Shown: positions 1-9,109 of the stretch, in pieces
Layout: every line of letters starts with the position of its first letter
Numbering within the stretch: the first letter of the stretch is position 1
Assembly (NCBI GenBank): GCA_902825985.1
Contig: CADEDC010000018.1
Span: 1 to 56,091 of the forward strand
Length of the DNA: 56,091 nucleotides
Direction: 5' to 3'
DNA from: an uncultured Acidobacteriota bacterium
GTDB lineage: Bacteria; Acidobacteriota; Vicinamibacteria; Vicinamibacterales; CAVVIG01
Made by a program: the position numbers and the translations under genes
The notes under the pieces: model-generated
The model's database searches: none
The model's input: only the letters and a program-made list of their open reading frames with translations
What the model was told of the DNA's origin: nothing

Positions 1-2
1 CC

Positions 3-1634
3 GCGATCGAGGCGATGCTCGCGCCCTGCGAGTGCGCCATCGTGCGCGCCGACTCCGCCGACCAGGCGCTGCTGTGCGTGCTGCGCGACGATTTCGCCGC
101 CATCATCCTCGACATCCGGATGCCGCGGATGAGCGGCCTCGAGCTGGCGGCGCTGATCAAGCAACGGCGGCGGTCGCGCCACGTGCCGATCCTGTTCCTG
201 ACCGCGCACCTCTCGAACGAGGAGGACGTGCTGCGCGGCTACGGCGCCGGTGCCGTCGACTACCTGAGCAAGCCGGTGAATGCCGACATCCTGCGCTCCA
301 AGGTCGCGGTGTTCGTCGACACGTTTCGCAAGACCATCGCCCTCGCCGAGCTGAACGACGCCCTGGAGCGCGAGGTGCGCGAGCGGCAGAAGGTGCAGGC
401 GGAGCTGGAGGCGGCGAATCGCGACCTCGAGCGCCGCGTCGACGAACGGACGGCGGCGCTCGTGCGCGCCCACCGCGGCGTCCGCGAGAACGAGGAACGG
501 CTCCGCATGGCGATGGAGGTCGCGCAGGTCGCGGCGTGGGAGTGGAATCTGTCGACCGGCCAGATGACCTGGTCCACCGATCCCGAGACGATGTTCGGCT
601 TCCCGGCCGGCGCGCTCGGCGCCGATCTCCGGATGTTCCGCGTCCTGCATCCCGACGATCGCCCGTCAGCCGAAGCCGCACTCGCCGAGGCGCTGCGGAC
701 CGGCAGCTACGAGGCGCAGTTCCGCGCCGTTCGGGCCGACGGTTCCGTCCGCTGGATCACCGAGCGCGGGCGCGTCGTCTCCGACCTCGAGACCGATCGC
801 ATGGTCGGCATCAGCCGGGACATCACGGCCGAACGCCACGCCGCCCAGGATCGCGAGCGGTTGCTGCGCAGCGAAGCCGCGGCGCGCGCCGACGCCGAAC
901 GTCAGAGCCGTCTCAAGGACGAGTTCCTGGCCACGCTCAGCCACGAGCTGCGGACGCCGATGAACGCCATCCTCGGCTGGCTGTCGATCCTGGAAGCCGG
1001 CAAGCCGATTCGCGACGTCCACTCGGCGCTGGCGGTCATCCAGCGGAATGCGCAGCTGCAAGCGCAGCTCATCGAAGACCTCCTCGACATGACCCGGCTC
1101 ATCTCCGGCAACATCGCCCTCGAGCGGACGCACGTCGACGTCGGCGCGATCGCGGCGGCGACGCTGCAGGGCCTGCAGCCGGCCGCACACGCCAAGGGCC
1201 TGCAGCTGCTGGCCGACGTCGCGCCGCCGACCGGCCGCGTCTCGGCCGATGCGCGGCGGCTCCAGCAGGTGCTGTGGAACATCGTGCACAACGCGATCAA
1301 GTTCACGCCGAACGGCGGCAGGGTCGAGCTTCGGGTGGACTACGAGTCGGGCGGCGTGCGGATCGCCGTGCGGGACAGCGGCAAGGGGATTTCGCCCACG
1401 TTCCTGCCGCACGTGTTCGAGCGCTTCCGGCAGGAGGACTCGTCCTCGCGGCGCGAGTTCTTCGGCCTCGGCCTCGGCCTGGCGATTGCCAAGCAGCTCG
1501 TCGAACTGCACGGCGGCGATATCTCGGCGGCCAGCGACGGAGAAGGACACGGCGCCACGTTCACCGTCCGGCTCCCGGACGTCGAGGCGCACGACGGCTC
1601 GACGGCCACCGGTTCCCTCAGCGTGTCGGCGTAG
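3..1634 (+). CDS. Hybrid sensor: receiver-PAS-histidine kinase (5' partial)
   Basis: The reading frame is already open at the window edge, so the N-terminus lies upstream; residue numbers here count from the Met at base 15. Order: truncated response-regulator receiver (phospho-acceptor Asp33 in the ILDIRMP motif, conserved Lys in LSKPVN), a coiled coil at about 105-150, a PAS/PAC domain at about 165-275, HisKA with phospho-accepting His310 (SHELRTPMN), and HATPase_c with a GLGLGLAIAK G-box. There is no membrane segment in the visible part, so it is probably a cytoplasmic kinase that takes phosphate or signal through its N-terminal receiver. Its cognate output gene is not in the window. The stop lies 9 bp from the end of the convergent heme A synthase gene. 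Confidence 0.93.
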   Translation, partial: AIEAMLAPCECAIVRADSADQALLCVLRDDFAAIILDIRMPRMSGLELAALIKQRRRSRHVPILFLTAHLSNEEDVLRGYGAGAVDYLSKPVNADILRSKVAVFVDTFRKTIALAELNDALEREVRERQKVQAELEAANRDLERRVDERTAALVRAHRGVRENEERLRMAMEVAQVAAWEWNLSTGQMTWSTDPETMFGFPAGALGADLRMFRVLHPDDRPSAEAALAEALRTGSYEAQFRAVRADGSVRWITERGRVVSDLETDRMVGISRDITAERHAAQDRERLLRSEAAARADAERQSRLKDEFLATLSHELRTPMNAILGWLSILEAGKPIRDVHSALAVIQRNAQLQAQLIEDLLDMTRLISGNIALERTHVDVGAIAAATLQGLQPAAHAKGLQLLADVAPPTGRVSADARRLQQVLWNIVHNAIKFTPNGGRVELRVDYESGGVRIAVRDSGKGISPTFLPHVFERFRQEDSSSRREFFGLGLGLAIAKQLVELHGGDISAASDGEGHGATFTVRLPDVEAHDGSTATGSLSVSA

Positions 1635-1642
1635 CGGGCCGG

Positions 1643-2581
1643 CTATGCCGGGTGTGGCACACGGACGGCGGATACCGACACGCGCGCCGGCGCCGACAAC
1701 GCGTCGGCGGCGAGAAGGACGTAGGCGATCCAGATGCCGTCGGCGAGCAGCAGATGGAGCATCTGCAGCCACACCGGTGCCAGGAGCAGGACGTTCAGCA
1801 GGCCGGCGGCGAGCTGGCCGACCAGCAGCCAGGTCACGGCACGTGCCGAGCGGCTGCCCGACGGACGCCCGTCGGCGATTCGCCAGACGCTGGTCATCAG
1901 ATGGAGCGCCGTCAGGACCGCCACCACCGGGTGGATGGTGCGCAGCCGCACCAGCAGGTGTGAGGTGCTCGACAGATCGGCTGAAAGACCCTCGCGCAGG
2001 GAGGCGCTCGGGAACAGGGTGTCTCCGAGGGCCGTGATGGCGCCGGTACAGCTCACCAGGAGGATGGCCACCGCTCCCAGCGCCACCCGCAGCACCCCGT
2101 CGCGGTGCGCCGCCCACGCCAGCCGTCCGCCGTCGCCGGCCCACCAGACGCTCAACGTGAGCGATGCCAGCAGCAGGAAGGTATTCAGCAGGTGGGCGGC
2201 GACCACCACGGCGCGAGCCGCGCTGGCGTCGTCGGCGACCAGGCCGAACACGACCAGACCGGCACCGAGCAGCGCCTCGGACAGCATGAACGCGAGTGAC
2301 CAGGCGGCGCCCAGCCGCAGCGGATGACTCGGGGGGGTGAGTCGTCGGGCCCAGACGAACAGGACGACCACCGAGACAAGCGCCAGTCCGCTGGTCAGCC
2401 GATGCGAAAACTCGATCAGCGTGGTGAGCGAGGCCGCCCGAGGCATCACCTCACCGTTGCACAAGGGCCAATGGCTGCCGCAGCCGGCGCCCGACCCGGT
2501 GGCGCGCACGTAGGCACCCCACGCGATGACCGCCAGGTTGTAGCCGAGGACCAGCCAGGTGTAGCGCGCCAGACGGAGCAT
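1643..2581 (-). CDS. ctaA: Heme A synthase, COX15/CtaA family
   Basis: An eight-helix membrane protein of 312 aa that oxidises the C8 methyl of heme O to make heme A for cytochrome oxidase. Seen: the family N-terminus (YVRATGSGAGCGSHWPLC) and heme-ligand His residues in EFSHRLTSG, AAHLLNT, TIHPVVA and HLLLADGIW, spaced as in the two symmetric four-helix halves. I chose the Met at 2581 because it begins just before TM1 and has TAGGAT seven bases upstream; the frame stays open to 2641 with no hydrophobic or conserved content. No ctaB or cox genes are adjacent, so it appears to be a single-gene unit, convergent with the sensor kinase. Confidence 0.9.
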   Translation of the reverse strand: MLRLARYTWLVLGYNLAVIAWGAYVRATGSGAGCGSHWPLCNGEVMPRAASLTTLIEFSHRLTSGLALVSVVVLFVWARRLTPPSHPLRLGAAWSLAFMLSEALLGAGLVVFGLVADDASAARAVVVAAHLLNTFLLLASLTLSVWWAGDGGRLAWAAHRDGVLRVALGAVAILLVSCTGAITALGDTLFPSASLREGLSADLSSTSHLLVRLRTIHPVVAVLTALHLMTSVWRIADGRPSGSRSARAVTWLLVGQLAAGLLNVLLLAPVWLQMLHLLLADGIWIAYVLLAADALSAPARVSVSAVRVPHPA

Positions 2582-2588
2582 CTCCGCG

Positions 2589-2594
2589 ATCCTA
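2589..2594 (-). promoter_or_regulatory. Putative -10 element of ctaA, leaderless type
   Basis: TAGGAT on the minus strand lies seven bases before the proposed ATG at 2581, so the predicted transcript would begin at or next to the start codon. There is no convincing -35. It is one of a group of similar sites in this window. Confidence 0.4.
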
Positions 2595-2714
2595 CTCCGG
2601 CCGCCGCCGGGGCGCGACATAGTGCAGCGTGACGGCGGCATGGGTCATTTCAGCCTAGGGCGGATTTCCTATTGCTGAGTCAACCCGTTGCGCTTACGAT
2701 GCCCCGTCCGGCAC

Positions 2715-4766
2715 ATGCGACCCTACCTGGCACGTCTGACGCTCCGCCCGGTCGTTGCCGCGATAGCCGCGTATCTCGTCCTTGCCTGCGGGTTGACCTG
2801 GCCGCTGCCGCTCCACCTGACCAGCCACTTCACCGGCTCGCCGACCGGCGACCTCGGCGTCTACGTCTGGAATCTCTGGATCTTCGATCACGAGCTGGTG
2901 CAGCACGGCCGGCTGCCGTTCTCGACCGACCATGTGTTCGCCTACACGGGCGGCGCCGACTTCACGTTGCACAACTACACGCCGCTCGCCGGACTCGTCG
3001 CGATGCCGCTGATGGCCTGGCTCGGCGTGGTTACGACGTTCAACGTCCTGCTGATCGTCGCGTTGATGACATCCGGCCTCGGCGTGTTCGTCCTCGCCCG
3101 CCGGAGCGGTCTGCCGCCGTGGTGCGCCTGGTTGTCCGGGGCGATCTTCATGGGGACGCCGGCGATGACCGCGCGCCAGAGCGCCCACTTCAGCCTGCTC
3201 TTCGCCGTGGCGCTGCCGCTGTTCGTGGCGGTGCTGCTCCGGACGTGCGAGGCGCCGCGCTGGCGACACGCCCTGGCGCTCGGTGCGCTGGTCGCCGCCG
3301 CCACCTACTCCGACGCCTACTACGGCATCTACTGCGTCCTGATGGGGCTGTTCTTCCTGGCCTGGCGCTTCCTGCGCGTGTCACCGACGCCGATGCCGCC
3401 GTCGCCGGCGCGGCACCTGCTCGACGGCGGCATGGTTGCGGTCGGCGTCCTGGTGCTGTGGCGAATCACGACCGGGGTGACACGCCTGCAGCTGGGCCCG
3501 GTGTCGATTGCCGTCGACACGCTGTACAACCCGATGTTCGCGCTCGTCCTGCTGGTCGCGGCGCGCGCCTGGCTCATCTACCGTCCGTCGTGGCGGCTCG
3601 ATGACGGAGCGCGGGTGTTGCCGCGCCTGGTCGGCGTCGGGTTCGCCAGCGTCGGCGTGGCGCTGGTGCTGCTCGGTCCGCTGCTCGTCGGGCTGGCGTA
3701 CCGATTCGTTCAGCATCGATTGCCAGACACGCCGATCTACTGGCGCAGCAGCCCGCGTGGCGTCGACCTGCTGTCGTACCTGATTCCGAATCCGGCACAC
3801 CCGGTCACCGGCGCCCTGACGCGCGATTGGCTGATGCCGCCGGCCGCGGACGCGTATCCGGAGTTCGTTGCGGCGCTGCCACTGGCCGCGTGCCTGCTCA
3901 TCGCCCTCTCGGTCCGGGCCGGCGCCATCCCCCGCGTCTGGGCGATGTTCACGGCGTTCTTCGTGCTGCTCTCGCTGGGCCCGTTCATTCACGTCGCCGG
4001 CGTGAACACGAACGTCATCGGGCCGTGGGCGCTGCTGCGCTACGTGCCGGTCATCGGGATGGCCCGGTCGCCCTCGCGGTTCGCCATCGTCGCCGCGCTC
4101 GGCTTCGCGATGATGGCCGGGTTTGCCGCGCAGGCCCTGCACCGTCAGGGCGCGTGGCGTGTCCGGTTCGCCGTGCCCGTCCTCGTCCTGCTCGCCGTCG
4201 AATTGCTGCCGTGGCCGCGCCAGCTCCATTCGGCCAGCGTGCCGCAGGTCTACCAGTTGATCGCGGCGTCCGCCGACGAGCAGGGACGCCTGCTGGAGCT
4301 GCCGGCCGGCATCCGCGACGGGACGTCATCGGTCGGGAACTTCAACGCGGCGTCGCAGTTCTTCCAGACCAGGCACGGGCGGTCGCTGATTGGCGGCTAC
4401 CTGTCGCGGGTTTCGGAGTCGCGCAAGCGCGAGTCGCGGCGGGCGCCGATCCTGGGCGCCCTGTTTCAGCTGAGCGAGGATGCAGGGCCGATTTCGGCCG
4501 AGTGGCGGTCCGCGGCACTCGCCTCGCGCGAGCGCTTCCTGGCCCGTTCGTGCGTCCGCTACGTCGTCGTCGACCGACGGCGCGCCTCGCCCGAACTCGA
4601 GCGCTTTGCCGTCGACGTGCTGGGCCTCGTGTCCGTGCACCGCGACGACGACTACGAGCTGCTCGTGCCCGACAGTCCGCCGCCGTGCCAGGCACCCCCG
4701 ACGCGCGGCGGGCGACCGTTTCGCGACATCCTGCGCGATCCCGAGCCGGCCGGACAGCGGCCGTGA
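2715..4766 (+). CDS. Polytopic membrane protein, GT-C glycosyltransferase-like
   Basis: 683 aa with about 11-13 hydrophobic helices and a soluble C-terminal tail of about 150 aa. The start at ATG 2715 precedes the first TM; a TTG at 2688 would add nine residues. An acidic segment after TM1 (GDLGVYVWNLW) and a later loop (YLIPNPAHPVTG, ARSPSRF) resemble the PMT/YfhO-like class of lipid-linked sugar transferases. I cannot assign substrate or family precisely. It is followed by a secreted beta-propeller gene after 57 bp. The role in envelope glycosylation is inferred only from topology. Confidence 0.8.
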   Translation: MRPYLARLTLRPVVAAIAAYLVLACGLTWPLPLHLTSHFTGSPTGDLGVYVWNLWIFDHELVQHGRLPFSTDHVFAYTGGADFTLHNYTPLAGLVAMPLMAWLGVVTTFNVLLIVALMTSGLGVFVLARRSGLPPWCAWLSGAIFMGTPAMTARQSAHFSLLFAVALPLFVAVLLRTCEAPRWRHALALGALVAAATYSDAYYGIYCVLMGLFFLAWRFLRVSPTPMPPSPARHLLDGGMVAVGVLVLWRITTGVTRLQLGPVSIAVDTLYNPMFALVLLVAARAWLIYRPSWRLDDGARVLPRLVGVGFASVGVALVLLGPLLVGLAYRFVQHRLPDTPIYWRSSPRGVDLLSYLIPNPAHPVTGALTRDWLMPPAADAYPEFVAALPLAACLLIALSVRAGAIPRVWAMFTAFFVLLSLGPFIHVAGVNTNVIGPWALLRYVPVIGMARSPSRFAIVAALGFAMMAGFAAQALHRQGAWRVRFAVPVLVLLAVELLPWPRQLHSASVPQVYQLIAASADEQGRLLELPAGIRDGTSSVGNFNAASQFFQTRHGRSLIGGYLSRVSESRKRESRRAPILGALFQLSEDAGPISAEWRSAALASRERFLARSCVRYVVVDRRRASPELERFAVDVLGLVSVHRDDDYELLVPDSPPPCQAPPTRGGRPFRDILRDPEPAGQRP

Positions 4767-4823
4767 CGTCACGGGGCTTGATCGCGGGAGGAGCGCAGGC
4801 GAGAATCCACGGCGAGGTGATTG

Positions 4824-5960
4824 ATGTTCAGAACCCGCCTGCTTGCTCTCTGCCTGGCGTCGGCCGCCGTCCTTGCGATCGTGACCGGTCCGGTGGCCGC
4901 CCAGCGCGGCGCGTCCGGCCCGCCGGAGCACGCCAAGGTGACGCCGGTCAACAACCTGCCGAACCCCTACGAGACCGTGCGCAACTTCGGCCCGCTGCCG
5001 AACGGCCGCAAGTGGGGCTCGGTCAGCGCCATCCATGTCGACGTCGACGGCAAGTCGATCTGGGCGGCCGACCGCTGCGGCACCAACTCGTGCGCCGGTT
5101 CTGACGTCGACCCGATCATCAAGCTCGATTCCACCGGCAAGATCCTGAAGACGTTCGGGGCCGGCCAGATTCTCTGGCCGCACGGCATGGACGTCGACCG
5201 GCAGGGGAACGTATGGGTCGTCGACGCCCGGGTCGCAACCGCCGAGGAACTGAAGAAGTTTCCGAATGCGGCCAACAAGGGCAACACCGTGCTGAAGTTC
5301 AGTCCTGACGGCAAGCTGTTGCTGACGCTGGGCACGCCGGGCAAGGCCGGCAATCCGCCCGAGGCCTTCACCGAGCCGAACGACGTCCTGATCGCCCCCG
5401 ACGGCAGCATCTTCGTGGCCGAGGCGCACGGCGCGCAGTTCCTCGACAAACCCGAAGGTCCCAGCGCCGTCGGCCGCATCTCGAAGTTCTCGGCCGACGG
5501 CAAGTTCATCAAGAGCTGGGGCGCCTGGGGATACGGTCCCAGCGAGTTCCGTGGGCCGCACTCGTTCGCCATGGATTCGCGCGGACGCCTGTTCGTGGCC
5601 GACCGCGGAAACCGTCGCATCCAGATTTTCGACCAGGAGGGCAAGCTGCTCGACACCTGGTATCAGTTCAGCCGCATCAGCGGTCTCTACATCGACAAGA
5701 ACGACACGCTCTACGCCATCGACTCCGAGTCCGACGACAACTACAACCCGGGCTGGCGCAAGGGCCTCCGGGTGGGCAGTGCCCGGACCGGCGAGGTCTG
5801 GTTCTTCACCCCGGAGCACGTCTCGAAGCAGGCCTCCGGCATGGGCGGGGTCGGGTCGATGGGTGAAGGGGTGACGGCCGATGCGCAGGGCAACGTCTAC
5901 GCCGGTGAGGTCGGCCCGATCCAGGGCGTCACCAAGTTCATCCAGCGGCTGAAGCGCTGA
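4824..5960 (+). CDS. Secreted NHL-repeat six-bladed beta-propeller protein
   Basis: 378 aa with a clear signal peptide ending VAAQRG at about residue 29. The rest shows NHL-type blades (WPHGMDVDRQGNVWVVD, EPNDVLIAPDGSIFVAE, PHSFAMDSRGRLFVADRGN) typical of SMP-30/NHL six-bladed propellers. It is exported and probably periplasmic; members act as lactonase-like enzymes or binding scaffolds, and no catalytic assignment is possible here. The start at ATG 4824 has GAGG upstream; a TTG one codon earlier is the alternative. The next gene begins 14 bp after the stop, so the two are probably cotranscribed. Confidence 0.88.
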   Translation: MFRTRLLALCLASAAVLAIVTGPVAAQRGASGPPEHAKVTPVNNLPNPYETVRNFGPLPNGRKWGSVSAIHVDVDGKSIWAADRCGTNSCAGSDVDPIIKLDSTGKILKTFGAGQILWPHGMDVDRQGNVWVVDARVATAEELKKFPNAANKGNTVLKFSPDGKLLLTLGTPGKAGNPPEAFTEPNDVLIAPDGSIFVAEAHGAQFLDKPEGPSAVGRISKFSADGKFIKSWGAWGYGPSEFRGPHSFAMDSRGRLFVADRGNRRIQIFDQEGKLLDTWYQFSRISGLYIDKNDTLYAIDSESDDNYNPGWRKGLRVGSARTGEVWFFTPEHVSKQASGMGGVGSMGEGVTADAQGNVYAGEVGPIQGVTKFIQRLKR

Positions 5961-5974
5961 ACAAGGAGACGGTG

Positions 5975-7063
5975 ATGACGACACGGAGCGCGATCACACG
6001 GGTGGGCCTGGCGGCGTTGGCTGCGGCCGCGGTCTCTCTTGCACGGCTCGACACCGTTGTCGCCGGACAGGGGGCGGCGGGTGCCGCGCCGCGCCGGCCC
6101 CACCCGTCGACGCAGGAGCCAGCCCGGCTCATCACGATCGACGCGCTCAAGAAATGGGAGAAGGAACTGTCGAACTGGGGACGATGGGGCAAGGAGGACC
6201 AGCGCGGCCTGCTCAATCTGATCACGCCCGAGAAGACCCGGTCGGCGATGGCGCTGGTGAAGGACGCCAAGACCGTCACGCTGCAAATCAATCCGATCAA
6301 GAAGACCGGCATGGACACCGGCAACTTCGGCGAGAACCTCCATCGCATGGCCCGGGTCCATCCGGTGACCGGCGACATTCTCGGCGCGCTCGACGTGATC
6401 CATCTCTCCATCCATGACGGCCTGAGTTCGCACATGGACGCGCTCTGTCACTATCAGGGTCCGATCGGCCGGAAGCCGGGCGAGCCGGCGGTCAGCTACA
6501 ACGGCTTCCCGTTCGTGCTGACGGCCGCCGGCTGCACCCAGTCGGCGACCGACCGCATGGGCCCCGGCTACATCACCCGCGGCATCCTGGTCGACATGCC
6601 GCTGCTGAAGAACGTGAAATGGCTCGAGCCCAGCACACCGATCTATATCGAGGACCTCGAGGCTTGGGAGAAGTTTGCCGGCGTGAAGATTGGCGCCGGC
6701 GATGCGTTGATCGTCCGCACCGGCCGGTGGGCGAAGCGTGCCGCCGAGGGCGCCTGGGATTATGGCGGCACCGGTGCCGGTCTGCACGCCTCGGTCCTGC
6801 CGTGGCTCAGGGCGCGTGACGTGTCGCTGCTGGCGAGCGACGCGGTCAACGACGTCCAGCCATCGGGCGTCCAGGGCATCAACCGGCCGATTCACCAGTT
6901 GACGCAGGTCAACATGGGGCTTCCGATCGTCGACGACGCCTATACGGAAGACGCCGCCGTGGAAGCGGCTCGTGTCAAGCGGTGGGAATTCATGCTCACC
7001 TGGTCGATCTATCAGATTCCGGGCGGGACGGCGTCACCGTTCAACGCCCTGGCGACCTTCTGA
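5975..7063 (+). CDS. Exported cyclase-family protein (kynurenine formamidase-like fold)
   Basis: 362 aa. An N-terminal signal segment (about residues 8-33, ending VVAGQG) is followed by the cyclase domain (PF04199). The metal-binding/catalytic motif is SSHMDALCH, giving His153, Asp155 and His159, matching the family HxDxxxH. A perfect AAGGAG lies six bases before ATG 5975. Family members hydrolyse amide or lactone-type bonds of aromatic or cyclic substrates with bound metal. Export and pairing with a secreted NHL propeller suggest joint processing of an external cyclic compound (inference). Confidence 0.86.
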   Translation: MTTRSAITRVGLAALAAAAVSLARLDTVVAGQGAAGAAPRRPHPSTQEPARLITIDALKKWEKELSNWGRWGKEDQRGLLNLITPEKTRSAMALVKDAKTVTLQINPIKKTGMDTGNFGENLHRMARVHPVTGDILGALDVIHLSIHDGLSSHMDALCHYQGPIGRKPGEPAVSYNGFPFVLTAAGCTQSATDRMGPGYITRGILVDMPLLKNVKWLEPSTPIYIEDLEAWEKFAGVKIGAGDALIVRTGRWAKRAAEGAWDYGGTGAGLHASVLPWLRARDVSLLASDAVNDVQPSGVQGINRPIHQLTQVNMGLPIVDDAYTEDAAVEAARVKRWEFMLTWSIYQIPGGTASPFNALATF

Positions 7064-7163
7064 CGGGCGACCGGTGGCGGGCGCCGTGGCATCGCGGTCG
7101 GCCGCGATGTCTGACGCGCGAGGCGCAGCCGCCGGCCGAAGCGTCCGGGACGCGGGCGGCGGC

Positions 7164-7251
7164 TGGTGCCGGAGGAGGGAATCGAACCCACACTTCCTTT
7201 GGGGAAACGGGATTTTGAGTCCCGCGCGTCTGCCAGTTTCGCCACTCCGGC
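7164..7251 (-). tRNA. tRNA-Leu(CAA)
   Basis: A class II tRNA read on the minus strand. The acceptor stem GCCGGAG (7251-7245) pairs with CTCCGGC (7174-7168). The anticodon stem-loop is CGGGA-CTCAAAA-TCCCG, giving anticodon CAA. A long variable arm (TTCC...GGAA) and a TTCGATT T-loop follow. Discriminator A plus an encoded CCA end at 7164. One T:T mismatch appears in the T-stem as I read it. It sits between the cyclase gene and the MBOAT gene on the opposite strand. Confidence 0.95.
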
Positions 7252-7292
7252 CAGGAGCTGGATGCAGAGCGGCTATTCTACCGCGTCTGCCG

Positions 7293-7322
7293 TTGTCTTT
7301 TCGCCGCCCCCCGGTCTAGCAT
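7293..7322 (+). promoter_or_regulatory. Putative sigma70-type promoter of the MBOAT gene
   Basis: TTGTCT (7293-7298), an 18-bp spacer, then TAGCAT (7317-7322), ten bases before the GTG start at 7333. No Shine-Dalgarno fits in the short gap, so translation would be nearly leaderless. Confidence 0.5.
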
Positions 7323-7332
7323 CGATGAGACC

Positions 7333-8757
7333 GTGCTCCTGACCGAGACGACGTTCCTGTTTCTGTTCCTGCCGACCCTGCTTGTTCTGCACGTTGCAGT
7401 CACCGGCGCGACCACGGCCGACTGGATTCGTGGCCATGTGCCCCTCAAGGCGCTGAACCTCCTGCTGCTGGCCGGCAGCCTGGCCTACTTCGCGTTCCTC
7501 GATCTGCGGCTCGCGGCGCTGCTGCTGGTCGCCGCGCTCTTCACCTACGCCGTCGGCCTCTTCGCTGCGAGCTCGCCGCGCCGCGTCACCTGGCTCGCGA
7601 CCGGGCTGCTGGGGCTCGGCGCGCTGCTGCTCGCCGCGAGGTGGCGGAATGCCGCTGAGCTCAACGTCGGGGTGCTGGCATTGCCGCTCGACGGGGTGCC
7701 GGTGGCCTCGTCCGGCGTGATTGCGGTGGTGGTCTCGTTCTTCGTCCTGATGGCGGTCGGGCACGTGATGGACGCCTACCGGAGCGGCAAGGCCGAGACG
7801 GATCCGGTCCGGGCGCTGCTGTCGCTGCTGTTCTTCCCCTTCCTGCTTGCCGGTCCGATCGTCAAGCGGGCGGAGATGCGCGACCAGCTGACCCGGCGCA
7901 TCGTCAGTGTCGCCAACTTCGCCTATGGCATGCGGCGATTCTCGATCGGCCTCTTCAAGAAGGTCGCGATCGCCGACATCGTCGGACAGGTGTCGGACAC
8001 GATCTTCTCGCTGCCGCCGTCGCAGGTGGCGGCGGCTCGTGCGTGGCTCGGCGTCCTGTGTTTCGGCCTGCAGATCTATTTCGCCGTGTCGGCGTATTCG
8101 GACATGGCGCTTGGGCTCGGGCGGATGTTCGGCTTCCGGTTGTCCGAGAACTTCAAGTGGCCGTACGTCGCGCGGTCGATGCACGAATTCTGGGAGAACT
8201 GGTTCTCGACGCTCGGCCAATGGCTGCGCGACTACATGCGGCTGCCGCTCGGTGCGGGGTCGTTCGCGCCGATGCTGGCGGCGTTTGTCGTCGCCGGCGC
8301 GTGGTACGGCACGCGCTGGACGTTCCTGGCGTGGGCGCTGTATCACGCCGCTTTCGTGGCGCTGGAGCGTGCCGGTCTCGCCCGACTGCTCGACCGGCTG
8401 CCCCGCGCGGTTCGATATGCCTACGTCATCGTCATCGTGCTCGTCGGCTGGGCGGTGTTCCGGGCGGATACGATGCCGGCGGCGCTGCAGTTTCTTCGGG
8501 CCATGGCGGGACTGAACGACGCGGTGGCATCGGCGTACTATCTCAACCGGTTCCTGTCACCGGAAGTGTGGCTTGCCCTGCTGTCAGGGTTGATCGGGGC
8601 GGCGCCGCTCGTACGCGCCATCGGCCGCTGGCGCGTGGCGATTGACGGAGCGACGACCGCGCTTGCCGTGATGGCGTTTGCCGTGCTGGTCTATATCTGG
8701 CGCATGGGTGTGCGGTTCGTGTCGACGCCCCTCAAACCGCACCGACCGTCGGCCTAA
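7333..8757 (+). CDS. MBOAT-family membrane O-acyltransferase-like protein (AlgI type)
   Basis: 474 aa, about 11-12 TM helices, starting at GTG 7333 with the usual AlgI-like LFLFLP N-terminus. The family signature SAYSDMALGLGRMFGF is intact (about 255-270). MBOAT enzymes such as AlgI and DltB move acyl groups across the membrane onto polysaccharides. The WHG motif, whose His is needed in AlgI, reads WYG here (Tyr325), followed by the usual W..YH (His338). No SGNH/AlgJ partner or polysaccharide operon is adjacent. It is therefore either a divergent acyltransferase or one that has lost the canonical active site. Confidence 0.85.
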   Translation: MLLTETTFLFLFLPTLLVLHVAVTGATTADWIRGHVPLKALNLLLLAGSLAYFAFLDLRLAALLLVAALFTYAVGLFAASSPRRVTWLATGLLGLGALLLAARWRNAAELNVGVLALPLDGVPVASSGVIAVVVSFFVLMAVGHVMDAYRSGKAETDPVRALLSLLFFPFLLAGPIVKRAEMRDQLTRRIVSVANFAYGMRRFSIGLFKKVAIADIVGQVSDTIFSLPPSQVAAARAWLGVLCFGLQIYFAVSAYSDMALGLGRMFGFRLSENFKWPYVARSMHEFWENWFSTLGQWLRDYMRLPLGAGSFAPMLAAFVVAGAWYGTRWTFLAWALYHAAFVALERAGLARLLDRLPRAVRYAYVIVIVLVGWAVFRADTMPAALQFLRAMAGLNDAVASAYYLNRFLSPEVWLALLSGLIGAAPLVRAIGRWRVAIDGATTALAVMAFAVLVYIWRMGVRFVSTPLKPHRPSA

Positions 8758-9022
8758 GGCGGCGGTTCAGCTGGCAACCTCTACCGTTCACGCGAAGACC
8801 CCACAGCGCGCGGTCGGCCGGTACACCGGTGCCGCTGGACACCGCCACTGAAGAGGCCAGAGCAGCCGCCCGAGTGCCTCCCTGCAAACCTCACCCAACA
8901 GAGGCACTTAGGTTCGCCCGCAGAACCGTGTTGCGGGTTCTGGGGGCCGCCTCAGGCTCGCACCGAACGGGGCCTCAGCCGGCTTGAAGTGGCAAAAACG
9001 GCCAATTTTCGGGCATTTTACG
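8758..9022 (+). other. Structured non-coding stretch upstream of carD (candidate RNA)
   Basis: No credible ORF. Several strong stem-loops are visible: CCGGT/ACCGG near 8817-8830; a perfect 8-bp stem 8873-8880/8901-8908 with a 20-nt loop; and a perfect 7-bp stem 8921-8927/8936-8942. The heptamer GCCTCAG occurs twice near 8950-8980. I recognise no tmRNA, RNase P, 6S or SRP consensus. It may be a small RNA, a 3' UTR of the MBOAT mRNA, or simply folded GC-rich DNA. The strand is a guess. Confidence 0.25.
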
Positions 9023-9052
9023 TTGTGTGGCCCGCTGTGGGTCGGCTATACT
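9023..9052 (+). promoter_or_regulatory. Putative carD promoter
   Basis: TTGTGT (9023-9028), 18-bp spacer, TATACT (9047-9052). The predicted start near 9059 gives a leader of about 50 nt that includes the GGGGGA ribosome site at 9101. It stands out because it lies in one of the few AT-rich patches of the window. Confidence 0.65.
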
Positions 9053-9109
9053 AATCGGACTGCTGGCAGGACATCCGGCCTACCGAGCGCGCTTCCAACA
9101 GGGGGAACC

